Shown in pieces: positions 1 through 7,879 of a DNA stretch of 37,281 nt. The notes beneath the pieces were generated by a model. It saw nothing but the letters and a program-made list of their open reading frames with translations, did not search any database and was not told the DNA's origin. Numbering within the stretch: the stretch's first letter is position 1; every line of letters begins with the position of its first letter. The stretch covers positions 1 through 37,281 of the forward strand of contig JAJTBN010000005.1 in the NCBI GenBank assembly GCA_021286895.1, in the 5' to 3' direction. This DNA is from Bacteroidota bacterium. GTDB lineage: Bacteria > Bacteroidota > Ignavibacteria > Tepidaquicellales > Tepidaquicellaceae. A program made the translations under genes and the position numbers.

Positions 1-30
1 CACGTTCAAGAGCCGAATAAAAAACCCCAT

Positions 31-94
31 AATTTCGATTGGCTTCAGCCGTGGGCTAGGTCGGAGAGCTGAAGGTCTTACACTAATCGAATTT
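31..94. repeat. Imperfect palindromic (REP-like) element at the window edge
   Basis: The arms CTTCAGC (43-49) and GCTGAAG (68-74) pair perfectly. Outside them, AATTTCGATT (31-40) pairs with AATCGAATT (85-93) apart from one extra T. The element lies downstream of the minus-strand lipoprotein gene, so it could help end that transcript, but it has no clear T-tract. It resembles dispersed REP-like palindromes. No second copy was found in this window. Confidence 0.45.
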
Positions 95-186
95 GCGTTC
101 AATAAATAAAGGTGTATACAATAAAAATCGAGTGAAAGTCTTGAATTATAACGAACTTCCACACGATTTATAAAATTACAATTCGG

Positions 187-1500
187 TTATATCGTAAATT
201 CCCAGAGGATGGTTCCGTTATTCGTATCTATGCATACGGCCTTCAACATGGATATAAATATCAGTTTGTCGCCGGAAAGAATTGCGCGCTTTGTTCTGAG
301 GTTCGGACTGCCTTTCGAAAAGACGTAATCGAAGCCGCCTTTTTCAAATACCTTTTCAGGCTCGGCGAATACGTCGGGAAGAAATACTGTCCACGATGGA
401 GTAATGCTCTTGTTCTCGATATCGAAATTTATTTTTGATATCAAAACCTTTGCCGTATCCGAGGCGGTCGAGGAATGCACGATAAATAGCCCTTTATCCC
501 GGCTTATTAAAGTCTTGAAACGTCCGTTATTGCTGAGGTCTTCGATATCCTTGTATTTTCTGTTGATTTCATCCTCGGCGTATTTTATCCTGCCTTTTCC
601 GAATTCGTAACTGCTAAGTTTCCAGTGGTCCGTTTCGTTCTTCATCTGTTCTTCCATTCCGTTAATCGAATCTATAAAATTACGGTTCTTTTCAATCTCT
701 TTATAAATAGGTTTGAGGTAATCCGGAAACACTTCTATTACGTTCACCGAATTCGAACTCTGCAGGAATTCGCCTTTAAGGAAGTCGGGCTGTTCAAATT
801 CTTTTGATTCAAACCTGATGTGCTTCCTCGGATCGCCCGTCATTGACATTGAAATGCTTTTTGCCACATCTACGTAGGAAGTTGACATCGTTTCGTCGTA
901 CTTGAAATTCTTTATCGACATGTTTACCTTTTCAGCCGTGTAATTATCCGGATTCATGAGATAAACGAAACCGCTGTTATCGGCAACCATAGGCATTTTC
1001 TTAATCATATCGAAACCGAAGTATTTTCTGAGTTCATACCATTTTACCTTCGGGAAATTATTTTTCAGGAACGGATTAACTTTTTCGATATCGTCTTTCG
1101 TTACTACAATATCGAGTGTCCGCGGATTTCTGGCGTGAAGTCCTGTTTTTTCGTCAGCGCTGTAATACCAGAGTTTTCCGTCGGTCGCTCCGAGGAAATA
1201 AAGATAATTGTCGTCGCGGTCTCCGAGTTCGATTCTTTTGGAAATTTTGCCCGTGTTGAGGTCATAACTTGTAAGGCGGTATTCCGTGTAACCCGTAGTC
1301 GTTCTAATTCCCTGTTTGCTTGATTTTGATGTTGCCTGAAATATTTCCTCTTTCATGACAAGGAAGTTTTCGCCGTTAACGGAAGCGATGACGGCTTCCT
1401 CAATATTATCCGCGTCATCTTTCATTACATTTTTTTTGAAACAGCCCGAGAAAATTATTCCGGACAATAAAACGAGAAGGAGCGGTAATTTGATTTTCAT
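187..1500 (-). CDS. Hypothetical lipoprotein with a possible PQQ/WD-like C-terminal strand
   Basis: I do not recognise a named family. The N-terminus is a lipoprotein signal peptide: a Lys-rich start, a Leu/Ile-rich core and a lipobox ending SGC at residue 20, so the protein should be membrane-anchored outside the cytoplasm. I chose the ATG at 1500 because it gives a normal 20-residue signal. An in-frame TTG at 1518 would add six residues and has no better ribosome site. The last residues (CIDTNNGTILWEF) resemble the closing strand of PQQ-type beta-propeller repeats, and earlier stretches such as TSYDLNTGKI fit the same pattern, so a degenerate propeller is plausible. The gene is monocistronic as far as can be seen, with a palindrome downstream, and is divergent from the S15-type hydrolase. 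Confidence 0.7.
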   Translation of the reverse strand: MKIKLPLLLVLLSGIIFSGCFKKNVMKDDADNIEEAVIASVNGENFLVMKEEIFQATSKSSKQGIRTTTGYTEYRLTSYDLNTGKISKRIELGDRDDNYLYFLGATDGKLWYYSADEKTGLHARNPRTLDIVVTKDDIEKVNPFLKNNFPKVKWYELRKYFGFDMIKKMPMVADNSGFVYLMNPDNYTAEKVNMSIKNFKYDETMSTSYVDVAKSISMSMTGDPRKHIRFESKEFEQPDFLKGEFLQSSNSVNVIEVFPDYLKPIYKEIEKNRNFIDSINGMEEQMKNETDHWKLSSYEFGKGRIKYAEDEINRKYKDIEDLSNNGRFKTLISRDKGLFIVHSSTASDTAKVLISKINFDIENKSITPSWTVFLPDVFAEPEKVFEKGGFDYVFSKGSPNLRTKRAILSGDKLIFISMLKAVCIDTNNGTILWEFTI

Positions 1501-1694
1501 AAGAATTAAATTTTTCAAATTTAATATTTTGAGTCCTGATATTCAATTGTTTACATGAAATGAGATTATTGGAATAAGATTTTTTGCCGTTATTTCAGTC
1601 CTGTTTGAAATAATTTAATACATAAAACAGCGGAAAATTGATGAAAAACGGGGGTTTTTGCCGTATATCCGAAAAAAAATGAACATATTTCCAT

Positions 1695-1702
1695 TATTTT
1701 TG
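1695..1702 (+). promoter_or_regulatory. Putative Bacteroidota-type -7 element (TATTTTTG)
   Basis: TATTTTTG matches the TAnnTTTG -7 consensus known for the primary sigma factor of Bacteroidota. It lies 57 nt before the ATG of the secreted hydrolase. No good -33 TTTG was found at the expected distance, so this is a weak call. The gene itself has a visible purine-rich ribosome site (AGGGGG, 1748-1753). Confidence 0.35.
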
Positions 1703-1758
1703 TTGAATTTTTATTATATATTCAAAAAATAATTAAAGGGTTCCCACAGGGGGTTATA

Positions 1759-3696
1759 ATGAAAAAGTTTATTCGCTTTTTCCTTTTCGTCGTATTTTGT
1801 ATCATCCTGATTAATCCTGCATATTCACAAAAAAGACACTTTAAAAAAGGGTCATATCAGAATATTCAGACTGATTTCACGCTCACGATGAGTGACGGAA
1901 CGATACTTGATTGTTCCAAATTCATGCCATCGGGGTCGCCGCCTTCGGGAGGCTGGCCGGCAATGATTTTCTGTCACGGATTCGGCGGTACAAAAGATGA
2001 AGTCATCAGCGATGCCGAAGATTTATCTTCGAACGGTTATTTTACGATGTGCTATACGATGCGCGGGCAGGGACAGTCGACGGGCAAGACAAATCTTATA
2101 AGTACGACGGAAATGTACGATTTCGTCGCAGTAGTCGCTTATGTTAAAGCCCAGAGCAACATTAATACTTCAAAAGTCGGAGCAGTTGGCGGTTCGCAGG
2201 GAGGTACAATTCCCATCATGGCAACATCTTATAATCCCGGACTTCTCAGATGCGTAATCTCGGACGTAGGCTCTCCCGAGTTTGCGACATCATGGATTGA
2301 GAACAAATCAGTAAAGATGACGCTTCTCTGGTCGCTAAGTTACGATAATTCAATAGCAAATTACACAAATCAGGTAAGAGCATACAGAAACTGGATACTC
2401 GGCGACACGCCCGCTTACTGGGATTCGCTTGCATACTACGTTCCTCTTAACAGGGATTTTACGAATAAACTTCCGCAGAACACAACCCCAACCTTTATAA
2501 GTTCTGTCTGGCAGGATAAATTCTTTAACGCATACGGCTGGATTCATATGATGCCGAGCATGGCGTTTCCGTATAGGTTCTATGGCGGCACTTTTGACGC
2601 TCACGGAGCAGATGCCGACCAGGAAGAAGGCGATAACCGCGACCAGATGACGGCTGACTGGATGGATTATTATCTCGGAGGTATCGCGAACGGAGTGACG
2701 GATTCAGTAAAATATATTTACGCGGCAAGTTCTTATCCCCGCTCATCAGACGGATGGACATGGAAAAGATTTTATTCGGCGACATGGCCGCCTTCGGGAA
2801 CTCAGAACGTGAATTTTTATTTCCGTCCGGGCGGAGTATTGAAAACCACAGTTAACACTACGCTGCCTGACACTGCCGGTTTTCTGAATAACATTAAAGA
2901 TACGACGATGACGATGACGACTGCGGTAAACTATGAATTCACAGGTTCGGCGTTCGATAATTTGTTCGGCAAAACCCAGCTTGTATTTGAAACCGGAACG
3001 TTGTACACCGAATCAAAAATGGTTGGTACCCCTCTCGTCAACATCCATTACAAACCCGCGAGGGATGTCGCGCAGTTTAATCTGCAGATATACGAAATCA
3101 AATCTGGTACCACGCCTTATCTGATAAGCAGATGCAATTATACCGACAGAAAAGTCACGCCGGGCGTAATTAAGCAGCTTACATTCTACGGGACTTCGCA
3201 TTCGCATATATTTCAGGCAGGAAGCAAGATAAGAGTCGTTCTTACGAACCTCGACAACATTGCCGACGACCCGTTCCTCAGAACAAATCCTTATGTTCTT
3301 CCGACGCTCAAAAAAGGGCGCCACATAATATATATGAACGCCTCGAACCCGACGTATATTCAACTGCCTCTAATCGGATATACCGGAAGTACGGATGTCA
3401 ACGCTATCTCGACGCTTGTTCCTGACAGAGTTTCTCTGTCGCAGAATTATCCTAATCCTTTCAATCCGGAAACGAACATTAAGTTCGCGATTCCCGCGGC
3501 TTACAGCGGAAAAAATGTGACGCTTAAAGTTTACAACATTAAAGGACAGGAAATTCAGACACTCGTTAATCAGAACCTTTCCGCCGGAGAGTACGAAGTG
3601 AAGTTCAACGGCGGCAATGTATCGTCAGGCGTTTACTTCTATTCGCTCTACGTAAACGGATACAGGGAAACAAAGAGATTTGTGCTCGTGAAATAG
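1759..3696 (+). CDS. Secreted S15/CocE-like alpha/beta-hydrolase with T9SS sorting domain
   Basis: The 645-residue protein begins with a signal peptide (about residues 1-23, ending AYSQ). An alpha/beta-hydrolase domain follows, with an oxyanion-type CHGFGG (72-77) and a nucleophile elbow GGSQGG with Ser146. Asp253 (SVWQDKFF) and His282 (GTFDAHG) are good candidates to complete the triad. The layout matches the X-Pro dipeptidyl-peptidase (S15)/CocE acyl-esterase superfamily. The region from about 350 to 540 fits the family's C-terminal jelly-roll domain. Residues 560-645 form a T9SS type A sorting domain (LSQNYPNPFNPETNIKF through SSGVYFYSL and a basic end), so the enzyme is probably exported and cell-attached or released. 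The substrate, peptide or ester, cannot be told from sequence. A ribosome site precedes the ATG and a terminator follows. Confidence 0.85.
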   Translation: MKKFIRFFLFVVFCIILINPAYSQKRHFKKGSYQNIQTDFTLTMSDGTILDCSKFMPSGSPPSGGWPAMIFCHGFGGTKDEVISDAEDLSSNGYFTMCYTMRGQGQSTGKTNLISTTEMYDFVAVVAYVKAQSNINTSKVGAVGGSQGGTIPIMATSYNPGLLRCVISDVGSPEFATSWIENKSVKMTLLWSLSYDNSIANYTNQVRAYRNWILGDTPAYWDSLAYYVPLNRDFTNKLPQNTTPTFISSVWQDKFFNAYGWIHMMPSMAFPYRFYGGTFDAHGADADQEEGDNRDQMTADWMDYYLGGIANGVTDSVKYIYAASSYPRSSDGWTWKRFYSATWPPSGTQNVNFYFRPGGVLKTTVNTTLPDTAGFLNNIKDTTMTMTTAVNYEFTGSAFDNLFGKTQLVFETGTLYTESKMVGTPLVNIHYKPARDVAQFNLQIYEIKSGTTPYLISRCNYTDRKVTPGVIKQLTFYGTSHSHIFQAGSKIRVVLTNLDNIADDPFLRTNPYVLPTLKKGRHIIYMNASNPTYIQLPLIGYTGSTDVNAISTLVPDRVSLSQNYPNPFNPETNIKFAIPAAYSGKNVTLKVYNIKGQEIQTLVNQNLSAGEYEVKFNGGNVSSGVYFYSLYVNGYRETKRFVLVK

Positions 3697-3723
3697 TACT
3701 TCATCAGAAAAGTATATAAAAAG

Positions 3724-3749
3724 AGACGCTATACGGCGTCTTTTTTTTT
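3724..3749 (+). terminator. Rho-independent terminator after the secreted hydrolase
   Basis: AGACGC (3724-3729) pairs with GCGTCT (3736-3741) around a 6-nt loop, and a run of T follows to 3749. It starts 27 nt after the stop codon. Confidence 0.85.
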
Positions 3750-3825
3750 ATGCGCGAGTTACGATATCCTGTTTCCCGATGTGAAAAGAGCGCCGTTCTT
3801 CATATCAATTTAAACAAGGTTGAAT

Positions 3826-3833
3826 TATTTTTG
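3826..3833 (+). promoter_or_regulatory. Putative Bacteroidota-type -7 element before sdaA
   Basis: TATTTTTG fits TAnnTTTG and lies 20 nt before the chosen TTG start of the serine dehydratase gene, giving a short leader. A TATAAT also occurs at 3835-3840 but has no -35 partner at 17 nt. No -33 TTTG was found. Confidence 0.35.
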
Positions 3834-3853
3834 TTATAATAATAAAAGAGAAT

Positions 3854-5050
3854 TTGGAATCAATCAGAGAAATATACAAAATCGGATACGGTCCTTCGAG
3901 CAGCCATACGATGGGGCCGCGCAAAGCCGCCGAGAAGTTCAGACAGAGAACGCTGAATGCGATATCGTACAGGGTTACTCTTTTCGGAAGCCTTGCGGCG
4001 ACGGGCAAAGGGCATTTAACGGACAAGGCGATTCTGGGAGCGCTGAACCCGACAAAGACGGAATTCATCTGGGAGCCTGAGAAATATCTTCCTTATCATC
4101 CGAACGCTATGAAATTCGAGGCGCTTGATCTTGCAGGAAAGACGTTCGATGAGTGGACGGTTTACAGTGTAGGCGGAGGAAAAATAACCGACGGTAAAGA
4201 AGGACAGGATGCGAAGAGCGTTTACAGTTTTTCGACGATGAATGAAATACTGGACTGGACTAACAAGACGGGACGTTCGTTCTGGGAGTACGTTGAGATG
4301 AACGAGGGACCCGAGATTTTTGATTACCTGCTTGAAGTATGGGCGGTAATGCAGGAAACTATCAAGAGGGGACTTGAAGCGGAAGGGATTCTTCCAGGCG
4401 GTCTTAAGATAAGAAGGAAAGCGTCAAGTTATTTCATTAAGTCAAAGGGATTCAGCGGTTCGCTAAAGAAGAAGACGCTTACATTCGCTTACGCGCTTGC
4501 AGTTTCGGAAGAAAACGCGGCGGGAGGACTTGTTGTTACCGCGCCTACGTGCGGTTCTTCGGGTGTTGTTCCGGCGGCTTTGTACAGACTGAAAGAAAGC
4601 ATGGATTTTTCGGACAGGAAGATAGCGCGTGCTCTTGCAACCGCGGGACTTTTTGGAAATATAGTGAAGGAAAACGCTTCGATATCCGGCGCCGAAGTCG
4701 GGTGTCAGGGCGAAGTCGGCACCGCCTGCTCGATGGCCGCTGCCGCGTCCGCGCAGCTGCTTGGAGGAACGCCCGCGCAGATTGAATACGCCGCGGAAAT
4801 GGGAATTGAGCACCATCTCGGCCTTACTTGCGACCCGATAGGCGGACTCGTTCAGGCTCCTTGCATCGAGCGAAACGCTTTTGCCGCGGAAAAGGCACTT
4901 AATGCAGCGACGTATGCGCTGCTTTCGGACGGAAGACATATAGTGAGTTTCGATAAGATTGTCAAAACAATGAATCAGACAGGGCATGACCTGCCGAATA
5001 TCTATAAGGAAACATCGGAAGGCGGTATGGCGGTCTTCGGGCTCGATTAG
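3854..5050 (+). CDS. sdaA: L-serine dehydratase (iron-sulfur type)
   Basis: This enzyme deaminates L-serine to pyruvate and ammonia using a [4Fe-4S] cluster. The N-terminal beta domain opens with the family signature KIGYGPSSSHTMGP (about 9-22). The alpha domain runs from about residue 150 and carries PTCGSSG (231-237), GCQGEVG (283-289), TCDP (325-328) and PCIER (336-340). Cys284, Cys326 and Cys337 match the three cluster-binding cysteines of the family. At 398 residues it is shorter than the E. coli enzyme of about 450, mainly in the beta domain. The start is a TTG: an in-frame stop lies at 3821-3823, no ATG intervenes, and the signature begins nine codons in. It appears monocistronic, between a terminator on the left and a bidirectional one on the right. 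Confidence 0.95.
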   Translation: MESIREIYKIGYGPSSSHTMGPRKAAEKFRQRTLNAISYRVTLFGSLAATGKGHLTDKAILGALNPTKTEFIWEPEKYLPYHPNAMKFEALDLAGKTFDEWTVYSVGGGKITDGKEGQDAKSVYSFSTMNEILDWTNKTGRSFWEYVEMNEGPEIFDYLLEVWAVMQETIKRGLEAEGILPGGLKIRRKASSYFIKSKGFSGSLKKKTLTFAYALAVSEENAAGGLVVTAPTCGSSGVVPAALYRLKESMDFSDRKIARALATAGLFGNIVKENASISGAEVGCQGEVGTACSMAAAASAQLLGGTPAQIEYAAEMGIEHHLGLTCDPIGGLVQAPCIERNAFAAEKALNAATYALLSDGRHIVSFDKIVKTMNQTGHDLPNIYKETSEGGMAVFGLD

Positions 5051-5060
5051 TGTAAAATTG

Positions 5061-5172
5061 AAAATGCAAAATTTAAAAGTACAATTCAAAATGTAAAGTT
5101 AAGATACCGGTAATAATAATTTAAAATTTTTCACTGTATCCGCGGCGGCGGACATTTTGCATTTTAAACTTT
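5061..5172. repeat. AT-rich inverted repeat after sdaA
   Basis: AAAATGCAAAAT (5061-5072) is the exact inverse complement of ATTTTGCATTTT (5154-5165). Both lie in an AT-rich stretch between sdaA and the cytochrome gene. The GCGGCGG block between the arms stands out against the AT-rich background. This may be a degenerate dispersed repeat; its function is unknown. Confidence 0.4.
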
Positions 5173-5186
5173 GAATTAAAAAAGAG

Positions 5187-5225
5187 CGGAGAGGAAACGG
5201 CTAACCGTATTCCCCTCCGTTTTTT
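5187..5225. terminator. Bidirectional terminator between convergent genes
   Basis: The arms CGGAG-A-GGAA-ACGG and CCGT-A-TTCC-CCTCCG pair with one mismatch and one bulge around CTAA. T6 follows on the plus strand. On the minus strand the hairpin is followed by TTTTTT from the A-run at 5178-5183. It serves sdaA (+) and the di-heme cytochrome gene (-). Confidence 0.85.
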
Positions 5226-5267
5226 GTTCTCCCTGTTCTTTTCCGGATTTAGTTTTCCGGTGTAATT

Positions 5268-6254
5268 TTATTTATTCTTAGGTGTAAATTTATTGATGAC
5301 ATTGTTCACGGGCTTCAGAGTCCTGAGATAATCGTAAATCATACCCAGATCCTCCGCGGTCATTCCGCCGTAAAGCGTCCACGGCATCGCTGTGTTGAAA
5401 GATGACGGGTTTACGTTTACGTTTTTCGAGGAATCCGTATCCATCGATTTGAATTTCTGAATAAAAAACTCTTTTGACCAGGATCCGATGCCGCTTGCCA
5501 TGTCGGGTGTAATGTTTGCGCTCCGCAGAGTGAATTCAGGAGTGTAGAATTCAACGCCTCCGGCGAATTGCTTTTCCATTATCGGTTTTCCCTTTTCCTG
5601 CGGGGTATGGCAGTCGGAGCAGCCCGCAATCTGAACAAGATACTTTCCGTACTCGACAGGATTATTTCTGTTAACCTGGTTTTCCATACTGAAAGTCTTA
5701 ACGGGAATTGTTTTTTCGATAAGGCTCATAGGAAATTCGAGCGACTTTTCGGGCACTTTATTTTCTATGGGCTTTAAAGTTCTTATATACGCGACGATTG
5801 AAAAGAGATCCTCTTTAGTGAGGCCGTTATAACTGATATACGGCATTAAAGGAAAAAGCGATTCTCCGTCCTTGTTCACACCGCAGGTTATGGCGCGGAT
5901 AAGTTCTCCGTCGGTCCATGAACCGATGCCTGCCGGAGTTATGTTCTTAGCGTATAAGTTTCCCGGAAGTCCGAGATTTTCCTTTCCGAAAAGTTCTCCG
6001 CCCTTTCCTTCCGTCCCGTTTATAAGCGGTCCAGCGAATTTTGAATAATCGCGCGATGAATGGCAGTCAATGCAGACAACCACATGGCTTACGAGATATT
6101 GCCCTCTTGCAAGGCGTTCCGGCGTCGCCTCAACCCTAACATCCAAAGGCTTGCCGGTTTTTGGATATGTAGAACTGAAATAAATAAAGAAAATAACAAT
6201 AACTGTGATGATACCTAATGCTGAATACATCAGGAATTTGAATAGTTTTCTCAT
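5268..6254 (-). CDS. Membrane-anchored di-heme cytochrome c
   Basis: The protein has 328 residues. An N-terminal hydrophobic segment (about 8-27) is either an uncleaved signal anchor or a signal peptide, placing the rest outside the cytoplasm. Two heme-c motifs are present, CIDCH (61-65) and CSDCH (212-216). Each sits in a class I cytochrome c domain with a plausible distal Met (LFPLMPY near 137, NTAMPW near 285), so the protein is an internal duplication of one fold. It resembles the cytochrome c subunits of membrane-bound gluconate and alcohol dehydrogenases. It lies 114 bp downstream of lhgO on the same strand, with a weak hairpin between, so a joint redox role is possible. The partner enzyme is unknown. 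Confidence 0.88.
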   Translation of the reverse strand: MRKLFKFLMYSALGIITVIVIFFIYFSSTYPKTGKPLDVRVEATPERLARGQYLVSHVVVCIDCHSSRDYSKFAGPLINGTEGKGGELFGKENLGLPGNLYAKNITPAGIGSWTDGELIRAITCGVNKDGESLFPLMPYISYNGLTKEDLFSIVAYIRTLKPIENKVPEKSLEFPMSLIEKTIPVKTFSMENQVNRNNPVEYGKYLVQIAGCSDCHTPQEKGKPIMEKQFAGGVEFYTPEFTLRSANITPDMASGIGSWSKEFFIQKFKSMDTDSSKNVNVNPSSFNTAMPWTLYGGMTAEDLGMIYDYLRTLKPVNNVINKFTPKNK

Positions 6255-6283
6255 GTTCTCCCCTGAATAAGTTTAACAATAAA

Positions 6284-6300
6284 AACGCCCCCTTTGCGTT
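6284..6300 (-). terminator. Weak hairpin/terminator after lhgO
   Basis: On the minus strand, AACGC pairs with GCGTT around a 7-nt loop and is followed by TTTT-ATT. The stem has only 5 bp, so partial read-through into the cytochrome gene is likely. Confidence 0.4.
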
Positions 6301-6368
6301 ATTCAGAAGATTCCTCCGCTATTGACAGAACACTTTTTTTGGAAAAAAGATTCTTTTTCATTGATACG

Positions 6369-7556
6369 TCACGAAAGAAATTTTGTTGCAATCGTATCGC
6401 CTATGGAAAAACAGGAAGTTGCGGCGGGCGAAGGCGCGTTGCATACATGAAGCACTCTTTTATTTTCGATAAACAGGAAATCATCGACGAGTTTTCCGTC
6501 CCTGCTGCATGCCTGCGCGCGTATTCCCGCGCCGCCTGTCTCAAGGTCGGATTCCATAATTGAAGGGGTAAGTTTCTGAAGCGCTTTTGTGAACGCCGGT
6601 TTGGAAAACGAGCGGTAAAATTCCATCATGCCTGTTTTCCAGAATTTCCCCGCGACCGACACGAATCCTCTCCATGTAAGGCTTTCGAACAAATCTTTTA
6701 CGTTCACGTCGAACTTTCCGTAACATTCGCGTCCGAACGCGAATACAGCGTTCGGGCCTGCTTCGATTTCGCCGTTCATTTTTCTTGTGTAATGAACTCC
6801 GAGAAACGGGAACTGGGGGTCGGGGACAGGATATATGAGATTCTTAACGAGGTATGACTTTTCTTTCTTTATTTTATAGTATTCGCCGCGGAAAGGTATT
6901 ATACTTATGTCCAAATTTTTGTTGTTCAGTTTTGCAATGCGGTCCGACTGAAGGCCGCAGCAGGTCAGCAGCATTTTGCTTTCGTAATACTCCCTGTTTG
7001 TTGCTGTTTCGACGAAATCGGATTTTTCGTTTATGTATTCAAGCCTCTCTCCGAAGATTATCTCCGCTCCTTTCCGAAGAAGCAGTTCATGAATTTTTTC
7101 AGAAACCTGTTTGTAGTCGATTATGCCTGTCTGAGGAACGTGCACGCCTTTAACTCCGCTCACGTACGGTTCGAATTCCGCCATCTCTTCCTTTTCAATA
7201 TATCTTAACCCTGCAAGTCCGTTCTCTGTTCCTCTGTCAAAAATATTTTTCAGCGCCGGCAGTTCGCCGTCATTAGTCGCAACAATTATTTTTCCGCATA
7301 TATCATATTCGATTTCGTTCTCGTTGCAGAAATCGAGAAGCATTTTGCAGCCTCGCGTGCAGTTGACCGCTTTCAGGCTTCCGGGTTTGTAGTAAATGCC
7401 GGAATGTATTACGCCGCTGTTGTTGCCTGTCTGGTGGCGTGATACGCCTTCTTCCTTTTCTATAATAAGCAGTTTGAGTTTAGGGTTTTTCTCGAGAAGT
7501 TTGAGAGCGGAACTGAGTCCTACGATTCCCGCGCCGGCAACGATAATGTCATACAT
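6369..7556 (-). CDS. lhgO: L-2-hydroxyglutarate oxidase/dehydrogenase
   Basis: This FAD enzyme of the DAO superfamily oxidises L-2-hydroxyglutarate to 2-oxoglutarate, removing a side product of central metabolism. The Rossmann dinucleotide-binding signature GAGIVG is at residues 8-13. The stretch RHQTGNNSGVIHSGIYY (about 40-56) is a hallmark of LhgO-type enzymes. The C-terminal GGAGIRAQACSRDGKLVDDF matches the family's FAD-binding end. The length (395 residues) is normal, and the ATG start is directly followed by the Rossmann strand. E. coli LhgO passes electrons to the membrane quinone pool; here a di-heme cytochrome c gene lies directly downstream. Confidence 0.92.
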   Translation of the reverse strand: MYDIIVAGAGIVGLSSALKLLEKNPKLKLLIIEKEEGVSRHQTGNNSGVIHSGIYYKPGSLKAVNCTRGCKMLLDFCNENEIEYDICGKIIVATNDGELPALKNIFDRGTENGLAGLRYIEKEEMAEFEPYVSGVKGVHVPQTGIIDYKQVSEKIHELLLRKGAEIIFGERLEYINEKSDFVETATNREYYESKMLLTCCGLQSDRIAKLNNKNLDISIIPFRGEYYKIKKEKSYLVKNLIYPVPDPQFPFLGVHYTRKMNGEIEAGPNAVFAFGRECYGKFDVNVKDLFESLTWRGFVSVAGKFWKTGMMEFYRSFSKPAFTKALQKLTPSIMESDLETGGAGIRAQACSRDGKLVDDFLFIENKRVLHVCNAPSPAATSCFSIGDTIATKFLS

Positions 7557-7622
7557 GATTCAGAGGTTTTTGTATCTACAAAAATGCAAAAAGTTTGTTT
7601 TAAAAAAACCATAAATAAAAAA

Positions 7623-7636
7623 GCGCCTCCCGGCGC
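7623..7636 (-). terminator. Terminator hairpin, copy 1
   Basis: GCGCC-TCCC-GGCGC is a 5-bp GC stem. On the minus strand T-rich sequence (TTTTTTATTTAT) follows, so it can end the transcript of the T9SS gene at 7880. It is the second, outer terminator for that gene. Confidence 0.7.
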
Positions 7637-7678
7637 CTAAAACCTTTTGATTTACATATTACAACTTAAGTGTCGTAT

Positions 7679-7712
7679 CCGAGAGTCTCCCCGTTCTTTG
7701 GGGGACTCTCGG
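7679..7712. repeat. Long GC-rich stem-loop between the two terminator copies
   Basis: CCGAGAGTC plus CCCC (one bulged T between) pairs with GGGG plus GACTCTCGG around a 7-nt loop, giving 13 bp. Outside it, AAGTGTCG (7668-7675) can pair with CGACGCTT (7728-7735) with one mismatch, extending the structure. There is no T-tract, so it is not a simple terminator. It may be part of a small RNA or the scar of a mobile palindrome. Confidence 0.6.
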
Positions 7713-7771
7713 TTAATACATTACAACCGACGCTTCAACTTAGCCTCTTGTGCAATATAGCGCCAATAAAA

Positions 7772-7791
7772 AAAGCGCCTCCCGGCGCTTT
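7772..7791 (-). terminator. Terminator hairpin, copy 2 (bidirectional shape)
   Basis: AAAGCGCC (7772-7779) pairs perfectly with GGCGCTTT (7784-7791) around TCCC. On the minus strand T-rich sequence (TTTTTTTATT) follows. It lies about 90 bp past the stop of the gene at 7880 and is its primary terminator. Confidence 0.8.
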
Positions 7792-7879
7792 AAACTTTTG
7801 ATTTTTAATTTTTATTTTTGATATTTAATTTTTAATATTTGATATCTTAGAGGCGTCTGTTCAAATCAGCGAAAACCCC

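Larger units (their letters stand above)
7557..7879. other. Non-coding gap: duplicated terminator flanking a large stem-loop
   Basis: No gene is seen in these 323 bp. The gap holds two copies, about 151 bp apart, of a roughly 40-bp stretch (about 7613-7652 and 7764-7802) with a GCGCC-TCCC-GGCGC hairpin, A-rich sequence before it and CTTTTGATTT after it. A separate 34-nt stem-loop sits between the copies. Right of the second copy is a run of TTTTTAATTTTTATTTTTGATA-like low-complexity sequence. Confidence 0.7.

Noticed and set aside
4463-5089. 208-codon minus-strand frame over sdaA
   Set aside because: It is antisense to a well-conserved enzyme gene. Its translation is rich in Arg, Ser and Cys and shows no domain.
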